Shown: in pieces, positions 10,610 through 21,655 of the stretch
Layout: each line of letters starts with the position of its first letter
How positions within the stretch are numbered: position 1 is the first letter of the stretch
NCBI GenBank assembly: GCA_016271365.2
Contig: CM057456.1
Coordinates: 1,391,919,501 to 1,391,983,500 of the forward strand
Direction of reading: 5' to 3'
Source of the DNA: Neoceratodus forsteri
Lineage: Eukaryota > Chordata > Ceratodontiformes > Ceratodontidae
Length of the DNA: 64,000 nucleotides
Made by a program: the position numbers and the translations under genes
Notes under the pieces: generated by a model
Seen by the model: the letters and a program-made list of their open reading frames with translations, nothing else
Told to the model about the DNA's origin: nothing
Database searches by the model: none

Positions 10610-11017
10610 TCAGTGGTCGCTAGTTCCCAGATGGCTACCCACTTCTAAATCTGTGATCTTCTCACCATCTCCATTTGAGAGTACCAGGTCTAAGATTGCT
10701 CCCTCCCGAGTGGGTTCCAACACTAGCTGTCTGAGGCATGCCCCCTGCAGGGCATTGAGAATAACCCTGCTCTTGGATGTGGCTGCAGCACATGTGCTCC
10801 AGTTAACATCTGGCATATTCAGGTCCCCCATCAACAAAATCTGCCCTTTTTCTGCCATTCTAAGGATGTCTTCTAACATATCTTTGTCCATTTCTTCCCC
10901 CTGAGATGGGGGTCTGTATACAACCCCCGTGCGGATTGTGGTGCCATTACCTGTCTCCAAGGTGACCCTCAGTGCTTCCTCTCTTCCCTGCTTACCCTTT
11001 AGTTCTGTTGAGTGCAT
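10610..11017 (-). pseudogene. CR1-A apurinic-like endonuclease, C-terminal half
   Basis: The fragment contains TGVVYRPPSQGEE, LLMGDLNMPDVNW (the GDLN motif with catalytic Asp/Asn), a TREGAILDLVLSNGD stretch and GSHLGTSDH (the terminal SDH catalytic pair). This is the C-terminal half of the APE-type endonuclease that nicks the target for LINE integration. The N-terminal half is missing. The linker between EN and RT (10138-10610) holds the KKVTNSV/KGDKTFYRHI region with frame breaks. Confidence 0.85.
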
Positions 11018-11039
11018 GAAATTTGTAATTAAGACAAAA

Positions 11040-11658
11040 ACATAGGAAGCAAATATAGTTGGACAGAAAAGTGAATTATGTATTTATGGATAAAAGAGGG
11101 AGAAGATGATGCAAGTAGAGAGATAGATGGAGAAAAGCAAGCAGTTCACTATGAAGGTGAAGGCAAACAGAATTAAGGATAGCTCTAGGGGACAAGGAAG
11201 ACAGTAACACCTTCAAGTTCATTAGGGAAGAAAGACAAGTGAGATAGTATAGAAAAGATGAAGAAAGATGGAGTGAGTATGGAGTAGCAAGAAGGGAAAA
11301 CATATTGAAAGAGAACTTTAGATCTGTATTTACGGTGGCAATGGTCACAACCAGAGAATATGATAAAATGTGGGGATCCTGTTAGTCACAAGTTAGAGAT
11401 GTGACATGTATTTGAAGAAGGAATACTAAAGGGTCTGTGTGACCCAAACACAAACAAGTCCCTGTTGCTGGACAGGATCCACCCAAGGGTGCAGAGGGAG
11501 ACATGGCAGGCCCGGGTAGCACCATTGGCATACCTGTCTGATGAATCACTAACAAGGGGCATGGTTATGACTGGAGGGTGGCGAATGTGGTCCCCTGCAC
11601 AAGAATGGGGATAAGGAGGATCCAGGAAATGACAAGCCTATGAGTCTGACATCTATAG
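11040..11658 (+). mobile_element. CR1-B relic, left part (plus strand)
   Basis: A degraded CR1 in plus orientation. Near 11310-11335 the text resembles the conserved FxSVFT stretch before the RT. At 11455-11485 it reads like LLLDRIHPRVQRE, matching the GPDGIHPRVLKEL motif. At 11627-11655 it reads like GN.KPMSLTSI. It stops where the E4 left end begins and continues at 18010. Stops are frequent, so this is the oldest CR1 layer here. The antisense ORF at 11076-11348 is a shadow. Confidence 0.7.
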
Positions 11659-11842
11659 ATCTTACTTAGAAAGGGCTCTTGCAGTAGCTAATAACCTTGA
11701 GTACTGTGCCCCCTAGTGTCAGGACCACACAGAAACTTTAGCTAGCAGTGTCTGGTGGGGGACTGCCCACCTGTCATGTGACCAACACCAGTGTGACACT
11801 ATATAGTGGGCGGTCCCCATGCTCGCCTTCCAGTTCTTTCCC
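11659..11842 (+). repeat. E4 LITR
   Basis: The inner sequence, including CCACCTGTCATGTGACC, GTGTGACACTATATAGTGGG and CCATGCTCGCCTTCCAGTTC, is complementary to 17799-17960. The outer stretch TCTTACTTAGAAAGGG, then CTCTTGCAGTAG, is complementary to the first half of the ICR at about 17579-17622. Confidence 0.87.
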
Positions 11843-11991
11843 GCCATTGACCTGTACACGTCAGACCTTGCGGAGATCGTCACTGCAGTTCGACCACCAT
11901 TTTTCGGATGAGTATCCGTTTTTTCTCCTTTATCATTTAAAACTTGAATTTGTGCATGTCTTCTCCATCTTCCATGAAGTAGCCTAAGAAA

Positions 11992-14440
11992 TAAGGCGAT
12001 TCTTGTGGTACGCAGCTCCCACACAAGGATTCTCATTCCCTTTGCCTCTTCTGCTTGGGCCCAGAGCACAAGACCAAGGATTGTGAAACCTGCCTGAGTT
12101 TCAATCAGGCTACATGGAAGCACTGCCAGCAGGCCCTCGAGGCCCACCTACTTCAGGAGATGGCCATGATGGAAAAAGAGCTGCTGAAGCTGAGGAGCAC
12201 TTCATCCTCTCCTAAGACTCCCACAAGCATAAGAAGAAGAGGGAAAAGGAGCAGCACCAGGACCAGGATTGGTCTCCCTCTCACCCGCGGCCACCCTTGG
12301 GTGACCAGCGGCCCTCTTCCCTCTGGGAAACCACTGCTGCCTCCAAGCCTGCCCCACCTATCCAGGAGCAGCCTTTGGTTCCCCTGCCCACCACTGGTCA
12401 CAGTGGCTGCGGGCGTCTCAGCTGAGTCTGAGGCTTCCGCCACTCATAGACCCATTTCTACCAAGAGGTCTAAGCAGTCAGGCAGGGCTGATAAGTCACT
12501 CGTCAGACCCCCAGACGAACGCCCGGCCCGGGCTGATAAGTGGGGCACCGGAGATTCAGGTGTCCACATGACCAAAGTCGATAAAGACGGTCGTTGGATC
12601 CTCCGACGACTGCCAGGCCGACACGCTCACGTCAGTGAGTGTCTGGTTACTGCATGGGACCCGAAAATGTCCAGTCAGATGACAGCCAGCTGCTGAACTT
12701 TATGTAGCCTTCACCAGTTGGGCCTTCCCAACAGTATTCCTCCCCCTCCTCTCCCTTCATGGAGTTTCCTCCGCCTTCCCCAGATCAGTGGGAAGTGGGG
12801 GACGGGGATCATCCATCAAGTGACATTACTTCTGGGTCACCTCCGGACCTCTCATCAGAACTCCCAGGCAGCTTTCCAGACCCTCCCCACCGATCCTTCT
12901 GGTGGGCCATCGCGCTGATGCAGGACTTGCCACCCATCAATCCCGCACTTGACCCTATTCTTCTGGGTCCTTCTGGGATGACTTTCAGACCCCATCAGGG
13001 TCCCCCTTCAGGTCCCACGGCACTGCCATTGGGGCCTCTGTCAGGCTACCCTCTGCCCAATGCCACATTATACACTGGGTTACCCTCCGTCAGGCTACCT
13101 GTCAGGCTTTACAACACCGGGGTGTGTGCCTACCTACCCCATGCTGGGTTACCTGACGCATGGGTACCATACATCAGAGTACCCAATGCCAGGATTTACT
13201 TCGGGGTTTCAGCTTGTCTATCAGCCCCCCCTCCACCTCCTCCTCCTCAGCCTCAGGTGGATTTCTGGGCCATCCTCCAGTCCTGGTGGTCAGAGACCAG
13301 GTCACAGCTCGTCTTGGAGCTGAACAGCCGTCTCCCTGCAAGAACTTTCACCCAGGTTCACCCGGATCAGTCTCCCAGGCCCACCTCTCCGCTGGACCTG
13401 CACCAGTCTACGTCGGGCCTGACAAAAGGTCCTTCGATTGGACCGATGATGGACAGTATCCCTCCTAAGTCTCAGGATGTTTCTCGTGCCGACATCAGGT
13501 CTTCAGAGCCCTTGTATTTGGAATTCGAGTCTGGGTCCTCCTCCTCAGTTTCGGGCTTTGAGACTCCCCCCTCCAGAGGAGCCCAAACCCAAGGAGTCCC
13601 CCAAATTGCCTCCGGAGGACCCTTCATACGCAGACCTCCTGGAAAACATAGCAGAGGTCTACGACTGGAAGTCTGACGTGCAGGATCCCAAGCATCAGAG
13701 ACTAGCTGAGTGACTGGATATACTGGAGACAGCACCTGTCCTTATACCCCTGTGGTTAGAGCCTTATGAAGGTTTGGCTTCTACCAGTTGGATTATGTCT
13801 TCCTTCATCCTGGCGGTGGAAAAAAAAGCTGACAGGACATACAGAACACCAGAGGGTAAGGATCACCTCAGTGTCCACTCAAAGGCAGACTCAGTGGTTA
13901 TCATGGAAGCCCATGACAGGTCCTTCAAGCTGAAACACCTGAGCACCTCCCCTCCTGACAAGAAGTCGAGGCAGCTGGACCAATTTGGTAGGAAATTCTG
14001 TTCTTCCTCCACACTGGCCATGCACGCCCTAAATTACATGGTGCACATGCTTGTATACCAGAAGTCTCTGTTTCATCAGCTGGAGTCTGTCATTGATGCC
14101 GTGCCAGACTCCAAGTCCAAGACTGTCCTAGCGGACACTATCAGGTCTGCTAAGGTCACCTGTCTCCACTCACTAAGAGTGATGAATGATGTGGTGGACT
14201 CCTCGGTCAGGGGCAGCACTACAGCCATTTGCCTCATGAGATATTCCTGGCTAAAGGTGTCAGGCTTGGCACCTGATGTCCATTCAGCCATCCAGGATGC
14301 CCCCTTCCGGGATTCTGTCCTCTTCAGGGGCGACACCCAGGACATAATCACCAGCCTTCAGGATAAGGGCAAGGCGTTACAGTCAGTCCATACTATGTAC
14401 CACCCCGGATTTAGGGCCAAATGGCCATTTTGTCACTAGA
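11992..14440 (+). pseudogene. E4 Gag-like ORF1
   Basis: ORF1 of family B. After a stop at about 11990 the frame reads CGTQLPHKDSHSLCLFCLG, then PEHKTKDCETCLSF. It gives the same CxxC-x4-H-x4-CxxC cluster as E3, preceded by the same Cys-Gly element. The body is charged and then Pro-rich (12700-13500, with SGY/PSG repeats). The C-terminal part, open from 13774 to 14439, contains RQLDQFGRKFCSSSTLAMHA, YSWLKVSGLAPDV and RDSVLFRGDT, the counterpart of the RAWLRISTF/DLFG region of E2. Frame changes fall at about 12700 and 13680-13770. A Gln-rich tail follows to about 14570. Confidence 0.75.
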
Positions 14441-14769
14441 CCAAGCGGCAGACGAAACAGCAGCAACCAACCAGTCGTCAGACCAAACGTCCAGCCTCTT
14501 CAGCCGCAGCCACCCCTCCAACTAAACCTCAGAGAGACAGGGGTGGCTCTTCCCATCCCTCCTCCTACCTCTTGACTCGTGGCTCACCCCCCCCCCTTCC
14601 ATCGGGGGAGCCGGTGTGCAGAAGGTTTGCCAGTCACTTACTGGAGTGGGAGGCAGTCACCACGGATTCGTGAGTCCTTCAGCTGGTGAGTGAAGGTCAC
14701 ACATTGGAACTTCTGGAGAGACCTTCAAACAGGCCTCCGGGGGTTTCTCACTACCCAAAGGCGCACATC

Positions 14770-15440
14770 CCCTCATTAGGCAGGAGATCGAGGTTCTTCT
14801 GCAAAAAGAAGTGATAGAGCCCATTCCTGCAGACCAAGTAGGAAAGGGATACTACTTCCGTTTCTTCCTCAAAGAAGACAGGAGATCTTCATCTAGTTCT
14901 GGACCTCAGCACTCTAAAACTGTACATAGAGTACAGATGGTTTTGGATGCTGACTCTACCAGGTCTGCTGCCCTTCCTGCACAAGGAACAGTGGCTCTGT
15001 GCCCTGGACATGCAGGATACCTACCTGCATATCCCATTTTTTCCATCCCATCACTGCTACCTCAGGTTCTCCTTTCAGGGGGAGCACTATCTGTGCAAGG
15101 CCCTCCCCTTTGGCCTGTTCTTGGCACCTCGGGTTTTTACCAAGTGCCTTGTGGTAGTGGTGGTGACCCTGAGATGCCAGGGCCACTATGTGTTCCCCTG
15201 CCTTGACTATTGACTTCTGTCAGCTCAGTCATCGGAGCAGCTGGAATGTTCCCTTTCCACTACCCTGGATCTCTTTGCGCAAGTGGGGATTATGGTCATC
15301 TTCCCTAAATCCCAACTTGCACCCTCCCAGCATCTCCAGTTTATTGATGCAGTGCTGGATACGGCCCAGGGTATGGCTTTCCTCCCTTAGGACAGGGCGG
15401 AAACCTTACAAGAAGCAGGCTTGCCTGATAGCCTTCAGTA
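14770..15440 (+). pseudogene. E4 reverse transcriptase
   Basis: RT begins near LIRQEIEVLLQKEVIEPI (about 14775) and continues with YYFRFFL. After a frameshift it reads LCALDMQDTYLHIPFFPSHH, LPFGLFLAPRVFTKCL and YVFPCLDY at the catalytic box, where YLDD is expected. Both the first Tyr and the last Asp are changed and a stop follows. The downstream thumb (LFAQVGIMVIFPKSQL) is recognisable, with further stops. This copy is inactive. Confidence 0.82.
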
Positions 15441-15444
15441 GATG

Positions 15445-16110
15445 GGTTTCGGCAAGGTCGTCCTCCAGCTCCTTGGCCTTATGGCATCAGCCATCCCCAC
15501 TGTTCCTGTGGCCAGGCTCCACATGCGTATTTTGCAGTGGACACTCAGGGTGCAATGGCATCAGAGGTCGGATGACGTGGACCACTTGGTCATGGTCTCC
15601 AATTCGATGCAGCAGAATCTCCTGTGGTGGTGGGATCTCAGCAATCTTGCCAAGGGGTTCCCTTTTCAGTCCCCTCCCCCCATCCGGATCTTGACTACAG
15701 ATGCTTCAGGGATGGGCTGAGGGTTCACCTGGAGACCCACAGGACTGAGGGGCTGTGGTCTCAGTCGGAACTCTCCTTACACATAAACTTGTTGGAGATG
15801 AGGGCAGTGCTGTTGCTCTTCAAGCCTTCCAGCACTTGCTGTGCCAGGGCCCATTATTAGTCCAGTTGGACAATATGTGTGTAGTCTGGTACATCAGCAA
15901 GCAGGGGGGCACCCGCTCATATCCCCTCTGCAGGGAGGCGATGCAGGTGTGGAATTGGGCCATTCTGCATTGAATGCACTTCACAGCGGTTCACATCCCG
16001 GGTGTGCAAAACATCCTAGCGGACATTCTCAGCTGCACCAGAGTAAGAGCCCACGAATGGGAGCTCATGCAAGCAGTGGTCGAAGACCTATTTGACCTAT
16101 GGGGTCATCC
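15445..16110 (+). pseudogene. E4 RNase H and linker
   Basis: The RILTTDASGMG motif (first Asp) at about 15688-15718 is followed by a stop, then INLLEMRAVLLLF (Glu) and LVQLDNMCVVWYISKQGG (Asp). FTAVHIPGVQNILADILS closes the domain (final Asp). DLDLFAS at about 16110 corresponds to the VDLFAS linker of E1-E3. All four acidic positions are visible, although frames change several times. Confidence 0.78.
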
Positions 16111-16449
16111 AGACCTGGATCTGTTTGCCTCCCCATACTGTACAACACAAAACTACCCAGGTTTTGCTTGCTTGCTCCCAGGCGTGGTGCTTTCTGGCAA
16201 GTCGCACTCTTTGCTGGACAGGGATGTTTTTGTGTGCCTTCCTTCCCTTTCCAGTTCTGCAGAGGGTGCTACTCAAGCTTCAAGCAGAGGGGGCTCACAT
16301 GATCCTGATCGCCCCACCCTGTATTGGCCTTGCCAGATATGGTTTCTGCTTCTCCAGCAGCTTGCAGTAGAACCTCCGGTTCCCCTGCCCCTCTGCCACA
16401 ATCTTCTGACCCAGGAGAGAGGCATGCTGGTCCATCCAGGGCTAAAGAC

Positions 16450-17503
16450 CCTTCACGTGTGGCTCCTTCTGACATACATGCTTCATGCTATGGAGTCTCC
16501 TCCAGAGTCGCTGAAGTCCTTATGGAGGCTAGAAAACCTTCCATGAGGATGACCTATGCTATGAAATGGAAGCGTTTCTCTATTTACACCACTTTGAGGA
16601 GTTGGGACCCCTTTCTTGTGCCCTGGCCATGGAGTACTTGCTGCATCTCTCCGACCTGGGCCTGAGTTACTCTTCATTGAAGGTTCACCTGTCTGCTATC
16701 TCTGCCTACCACACCTTGGTGGAGGGCAAAGCTGTGGCTCAGCTGGAGGTCTCCAAACCTTTTCTGAAAGGGATCCTCCACATGAAACCCCCCGGTGCAC
16801 TGTCCCGCGCCACCTTGGGGTCTGAATTTTATTTTGGAGAAACTTAAACCTGCCTCTTTTTGAACTGGCTGGTAGTTGCAATATGCACTATTTGTCTTGG
16901 AAAACGCTCTTTTTAGTTGCAGTTATTTCTGCTCGAAGGATTTCTGAGCTTCAGGCCCTGATGTGTAAGGAACCATATTTGATTTTTCACAGAGACCGGG
17001 TGGTTCTGTGAACCAATCCTCAGTTTTTACCAAAAGTGGTTTCTGAGTTCACGTTGAATCAGTCTATTCAACTGCTGGTGTATTACCCTGAGTATTCCAA
17101 TCAGGGGGAGGCAATTCTGCATACTTTAGATGTTCACAGAATTTTGCGTTACTATACTAAACGTACCAAGTCTGTCTGAAAGTCGGATCAGCTTTTTGTT
17201 TCTTTTGCACCCAAGAGAGAGGGTGCAGAAGTTTCCAAACAGTATTTATCCAAGTGGTTGGCAAACTGCATTGTGTGCTGTTACCAGAAGTATGGTATGA
17301 CCTTCCCGGTGGAGGTCAAGGGGCATTCTACCAGAAGCATGGCTGCATCTACTGCTTGTTTTAAGAATATGTCCATTGCTGACATCTGTGCAGCGCCCAC
17401 TTGGAGTTCCATCCATACTTTTACCAAGCATTACAGTCTGGACATTGCCTCTAGGTGCAGGGCTGACTTTGGACTAGCTGTCCTCCAAGGCCTTCTGTCC
17501 TAA
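16450..17503 (+). pseudogene. E4 tyrosine recombinase
   Basis: The recombinase starts with SRVAEVLMEARKPS and YAMKWKRFSIY. A frameshift at about 16580 leads to YSSLKVHLSAISAYHTL. After a degenerate patch near 16840-16890 comes SWKTLFLVAVISARRISELQ with catalytic Arg1. YLIFHRDRVVL, a stop at 17009, and another at about 17177 follow. The last open stretch carries VKGHSTRSMAAST, an intact HxxR box, and HTFTKHYSLDIASR with the catalytic Tyr. It ends at TAA 17501-17503. Unlike E1-E3, both HxxR catalytic residues are kept. Confidence 0.85.
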
Positions 17504-17578
17504 TTTCTCTGCTTCTCTACAGATCTTTCCTGCTGCCCGTGTTTTAGTTACTTCTGTTTCACACTATTTGAGATGCCA

Positions 17579-17689
17579 TCTTCAAGATTATTACCTACTG
17601 CAAGAGCCCTCTCAAAGTAGGATAGTACAGTTATGTAAGAACTTACCATAACAGTAGATCTTTGAGAGAGGTTCTTGCAGTAGGTATCC
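17579..17689 (+). repeat. E4 ICR
   Basis: The first half (ATTACCTACTGCAAGAGCCC) is complementary to the outer left end near 11670-11695. The second half (AAGAACTTACCATAACAGTA, then GATC, and the GGTTCTTGCAGTAGG end) is complementary to the outer right end at about 17945-18005. The short stretch GATAGTACAGTTATG between them corresponds to the end-to-end junction. Confidence 0.86.
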
Positions 17690-17798
17690 TTCTTCCCTCC
17701 CTCCTTCCCCCAACTTTTGCTGCACTGCCTCTTTGAGCTTATTTTGGCTCCAGGAGCCTCTTTTCCTGTTCTCCTGTTGCTCCAGTCAGAGGTATCTG

Positions 17799-18009
17799 GT
17801 GGGAGAACTGGAAGGCGGGCATGGGGACTGCCCACTATATAGTGTCACACTGACGTCAGTCACATGACGGGTGGGTGGTCCACCGCCGTCACTGCTAGCT
17901 AAAGTTTGCGTGTGGTCCTGACACCAGGGGACGCAGTCTTCTAGGTTATTACCTACTGCAAGAGCGTCTCTCGAAGATCTACTGTTACGGTAAGTTCTTA
18001 CGTTACTGT
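17799..18009 (+). repeat. E4 RITR
   Basis: This is the inverted copy of the LITR interior (GAACTGGAAGGCGGGCATGG, CCACTATATAGTGTCACAC), followed by the outer end CCTACTGCAAGAGCGTCTCT and AGATCTACTGTTACGGTAAG, ending with GTAAGTTCTTAC and GTTACTGT. GTAAG/CTTAC forms a short terminal palindrome. Confidence 0.86.
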
Positions 18010-18650
18010 CCTTTTGCCGGCTGCTAGAGCGATCATAAAGAAGAGTTGAATTCTGTGAAGTAAATGGGTAGGTATCGGCATGGGTTCATGAAGGACAGTA
18101 CGTGTCAAATGAACTTAACTGATGTTTTTCACTTAGGTGGTACAAGTGGTGGACAGAGGCCAGACAGTCAACATCCTGTACATGGATTTCAGCAAGGTCT
18201 AAATTTAGTGCCACATACGGTAGGAGACTAGCAAAGAAGGTGAGGGAGGCAGGACTAGGGGAGTGGTTAAATAAACTGATTAAAAAATTGCTTGAGAGAT
18301 TGATCTCAGAGAATGGTTCTGAATGTAAAGTTATCTGCCAGAGAGTTAACTAATGGGGGGGTGGACTGCGGGGGCTGTCCTGGGGCCACTACTCTTTAAC
18401 ATGTACATAAGTGATATAGGGGTGGAGTTGCAGGGGGAAAGTAAGTCTGTTTGCAGATGACACAGAGTTCTGTGGGTGAGTTCACAGTAAGGAGGAAATT
18501 AATAGCATAAAGAAGGATGTAGAGGGGCTGCAGTAGTGGTCCAGTATTTAGCAGTTGAAAATTGGTGCCAAGAAATGTAAAGTAATTCACACCGGTGGTA
18601 GAGAAATCTGCATGTGGATTATGCAAGGATCTAGTTTAACATTGTTTTAC
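18010..18650 (+). mobile_element. CR1-B relic, right part (plus strand)
   Basis: The continuation of the CR1 RT after E4. About 18065-18115 reads GRYRHGFMKDSTCQMNLTD, corresponding to the HGFxxxRSCxTNL motif. At about 18180 MDFSK is seen. Near 18375-18410 GAVLGPLLFNMYISDIG matches the GVPQGSVLGPLLFN motif, and at about 18450 a degraded FADDT (tttgcagatgacac) follows. The relic fades after about 18600 with no recognisable C-terminal domain. Confidence 0.75.
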
Positions 18651-20440
18651 TTTCCTGGGGCATAGTGCAAATTGACCTTACTAGTGCTGGGAACCCTCTA
18701 CTTGTCCATCTTGACTACTGCAGGTCTTCCATGGCTGTCAAAAAAATATTCTTTGTTTAGCAGGCTCTAGTACTCATGTTACTCTCCCTCAGTGTTCCAG
18801 ATGGCCTGGTGTATTTAACAGCCTTTTAAGAGCCATAATTACTTGGCAGTGCAAAACAGGGACCACCACGAAAGACTCAATATGAGTCGTTATCACCCCA
18901 TTGTTAGGGCTTCCATCTAGTGTCCAGACTTTTCAGGGTTGGAGTGCTGTATGATAATGCATCCCATATTAATAAGGCCAGTGTCCCTCATTTTCCTTGA
19001 CTGGGAGTGTTATTGTCCAGCATTTCAGGGATAAAATGTTGAAAAAGTGTACAGAGCCTGCCGTGTAAGTGGTGGGCTTAATCTCAGCCTCCCTGTAGCT
19101 GCTCCCTCTCTCTTCCTAATTTCCCAGCTGTGTATTTTTCCACAGACATCGCTGCAGGCCAATGACAGAGGAGAGCCCTGGAATGATCATCCATAGGACT
19201 GTAGTTGCTATTACTGGCAGGTGTAGGGGTCTCTAACTCATCCCAGTCGACCATGCCAGTCTGTGGCATCCACGCTCCCCTTCCTTATCCCACCCAGCAT
19301 GCATGTCCTCTCATCCTAAAAACATTGCTTTGGTGCATGGATGGTACAAGAATAAACTCTAATGAAAATGGTATTTTCAAAGACTGCAAAACAGATGTTC
19401 CAAGGGAGTCGAGATCCCCCTAAATAGAAATAAGGGAGGCAGAGCTTCTTGCCTTGGGACCTATTCCTCTGGGCTGATGAAAGAGTAGTTTAAAAAAAAT
19501 GTTATTGGGGGCAGAACATCTTAAAATTAATACTTTTGTGTCTGGTATATAAATAAAAATATCACAAATTTTCTATGCCCCAGGCCTTCTAAAATTGTCT
19601 GACACTCCCCCCCCCCCAAAAAAAAAAAAGAAATCCTAGATGCTGGCTCACTTGACACAGCTCAAACACTTCCATGAATGCAGGTCTCTGGTTGGTTACA
19701 GCGTGGGGGCTGTGTGACTGTTTCTACTTGACTCTTTGAATTGCTCTGTGGGTGGGGATGAGAATGTGGTGAGGTGCATGATGACATTGGCTGTGGTGTG
19801 CAGGGTCAGGGCTGCTTGACTGAATATCAGGCTGCTGGTGGAGCATCTGGTTTGGGCGGGAGGATGAATATCAGCTGCTGTAAGATGATCTGTTTCAGGG
19901 AAAGAAGGAAAAAAGAGGAAGACAAGGGTCACTATACAAAACAGTGGGGAGGTGCAGACTCTGTATGTCATGTCTTTTTTGCTGGGGTGGGAAGCAATGT
20001 AGGAGCAGGTTAAATGTGCAATAATCATGCAATAGTTCTTGATTTTTTTTTTTTTTTACTATTGAACTGTGCAAAATTCTCCTTTCTTATTGTGGACTAG
20101 TTTAACCATTTGTGGGCTAGTGCAATTTTGAATCAACTTGCCTGCTGGATAGTGAACAAAAGATTAAGGACACCCCTGTTACTGCATAAACAGGGTAAGG
20201 GTAGAGCACTCAGAAGAGGAAATGGGCCTGGGGCAGGGGTGGTTCAAGTGGCTTTAATGTGGGCAGTGCCAAAAATATGGAACAAATGGCAGGGAGGGGG
20301 CTATCTGGGGGCTACATAGGCCCCTACAAAATTTTGTGTTTTTTTTTTTGTTGGGGTTGTTTTGCTTTTTATGTATTTTGCTATAGTTTAGTGGTCTTTC
20401 AGAGTATTTATTATTTAAAAAGTGCAGCTCGGGTCATGGG
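18650..20440. other. Unassigned interval
   Basis: I see no convincing coding region. There are an A-rich run after a poly-C at about 19610-19630 and a T-run at about 20044-20058. Short ORFs here have no recognisable motif. Possible old, undefined repeats. Confidence 0.4.
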
Positions 20441-20491
20441 ATAGGTTGTATTTATGCAATAGGTGTGGAACCAAAAGCAATTGCATAAATC

Positions 20492-20559
20492 CATTTATTT
20501 CCACATATGTGGGATAAATCTAACCACCCTATATTTATCCCACATATGTGGAATAAATG
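20492..20559. repeat. Short perfect-like palindrome
   Basis: CATTTATTTCCACATATGTG followed by GGATAAAT pairs with ATTTATCC, then CACATATGTGGAATAAATG. The arms are about 28 nt with a 12-14-nt loop. It could extrude a cruciform. Its edge abuts the 178-bp tandem array. Confidence 0.75.
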
Positions 20560-20574
20560 CAAACTGTCAATCAA

Positions 20575-21240
20575 AACTTTTTTGTTCACTTTTTTGACAA
20601 ACAAATGTGAATAACTTTAAAACGAAAAATGATAGCATATTACTGTGAGCACGAAAAATGTTCAGGACAAAAATATCTACAAAATGACTGGTGTTTCATT
20701 TATAGATACCTTTTAGTTTTTTTTTATAATTAACAAAAAGCAGCATGAAATCCAATTGTCTTTTCACTTTTTAGACAAACAAATGAAAATTACTTTAAAA
20801 TGAAAAATGATAGCACGGTACTGTCAGCACGAAAAATGTTCAGCCCAAAAATATCTACAAAATGAGTGGTGTTTCATTCATAGATAACTTTTAGTTTTTT
20901 CGTAATTAGCAAAAAACAGCATAAAATTCAATTTTCTTTTCACTTTTTCAACAAACAAAAGTGAATCACTTTAAAACTAAAAATGATAGCATGGTACTGT
21001 GAGCACGAAAAATGTTCAGCAGAAAAATATCTACAAAATGAGTGTTTTTTCATTATTAAATACCTTTTAGTTTTTTTTTATAATTAGCAAAAAACAGCAT
21101 AAAATTAAATTTTTGTTTCACTTTTTCAACAACCAAATGTGAATAACTTTAAAATAAAAAAGGTAGCATGATATCATGATCATGACATTTGTTCAGCAAG
21201 AAGTTCTCTACAAAATGAGTGGAGTTTCATTTAATAGCTA
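20575..21240. repeat. Tandem array of an approximately 178-bp unit, about 4 copies
   Basis: The marker ttcactttttt recurs at about 20585, 20764, 20939 and 21117, giving spacings of 179, 175 and 178. Each unit contains ACAAACAAATGTGAATAACT, then ATGATAGCAT..TACTGTGAGC, then AATATCTACAAAATGAGTGG and TTAGTTTTTTT. AT-rich and non-coding. A related array lies at 63496-63900. Confidence 0.85.
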
Positions 21241-21373
21241 CCACCACGCCAGGCGGACATACACTAGGAAAGTTAACCGAAAGTCCCAGAAATTATCATT
21301 TAAAAAAAGAAGATAAACAGTCAAAACCAAATGTTCCTGCACTGATAAGAAGCATCTCTATTGCATAAATGAA

Positions 21374-21530
21374 ATATACAATGGTGAGCTGTCAGATAAA
21401 TGATTTATCTACACTTGTGCTGTTTGATCTCGGACACCTCACTCGTGGCTTACGCCACTCGTGAAGTTATCCGAGGTCAAACAGCACTTGTGTAGATAAA
21501 TCATTTATCCGACAGCTCATCATTGTATAT
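21374..21530. repeat. Palindromic (foldback) element, approximately 60-nt arms
   Basis: ATATACAATGGTGAGCTGTC starts the left arm, and the right arm ends GACAGCTCATCATTGTATAT. The inner arm reads GATAAATGATTTATCTACAC on the left and GTGTAGATAAATCATTTATC on the right, closing on TTTGATCTCGGA / TCCGAGGTCAAA. The loop is about 34 nt and itself contains CACTCGTGGCTTACGCCACT. No ORF. Probably a miniature inverted-repeat element; the family is unknown. Confidence 0.8.
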
Positions 21531-21655
21531 CCCATATTTATAAAATACTCTGGAAAAACATGAAAATGTACCAGAACAGTTCCAGAAACATTTTCTAGGT
21601 CCATAGGAGCTAGCTAGCACACCCAGACCCCCAGGCATTTAACTGTTTTTTGTGG

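Larger units (their letters stand above)
8591..11030 (-). mobile_element. CR1-family LINE, CR1-A (truncated both ends)
   Basis: This is a minus-strand non-LTR retrotransposon of CR1 type. Reading right to left, the EN C-terminal half comes first, then a linker, RT and the start of the C-terminal region. The 3' end stops mid-ORF at 8591 (TFKYLKGINK region, no FF.R...WN motif, no 3' UTR) exactly where E1 starts. E1 therefore probably inserted into CR1-A, whose tail should lie left of the window. The 5' side stops inside EN at about 11030, the usual 5' truncation of LINEs. Confidence 0.88.
11659..18009 (+). mobile_element. DIRS retrotransposon E4 (family B), full length
   Basis: A 6.35-kb DIRS element of a family distinct from E1-E3 is inserted in CR1-B. 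It has a LITR (11659-11842), gag-like ORF1, RT, RNase H, YR, an ICR (17579-17689) and a RITR (17799-18009). Proteins are alignable by motif to E1-E3 but clearly divergent. The terminal repeats differ, except for a conserved AGATCTACTGTTAC block near the right end. All ORFs carry stops or frameshifts. CR1-B sequence flanks both ends (SLTS before, GRYRHGFMKDSTCQMN after), which fixes the boundaries to within a few bases. Confidence 0.9.

Noticed and set aside
20575..21240. CRISPR-like array
   Set aside because: Repeats are about 178 bp, contiguous and diverged, with no spacers, in a eukaryotic context. It is a satellite-type tandem repeat.
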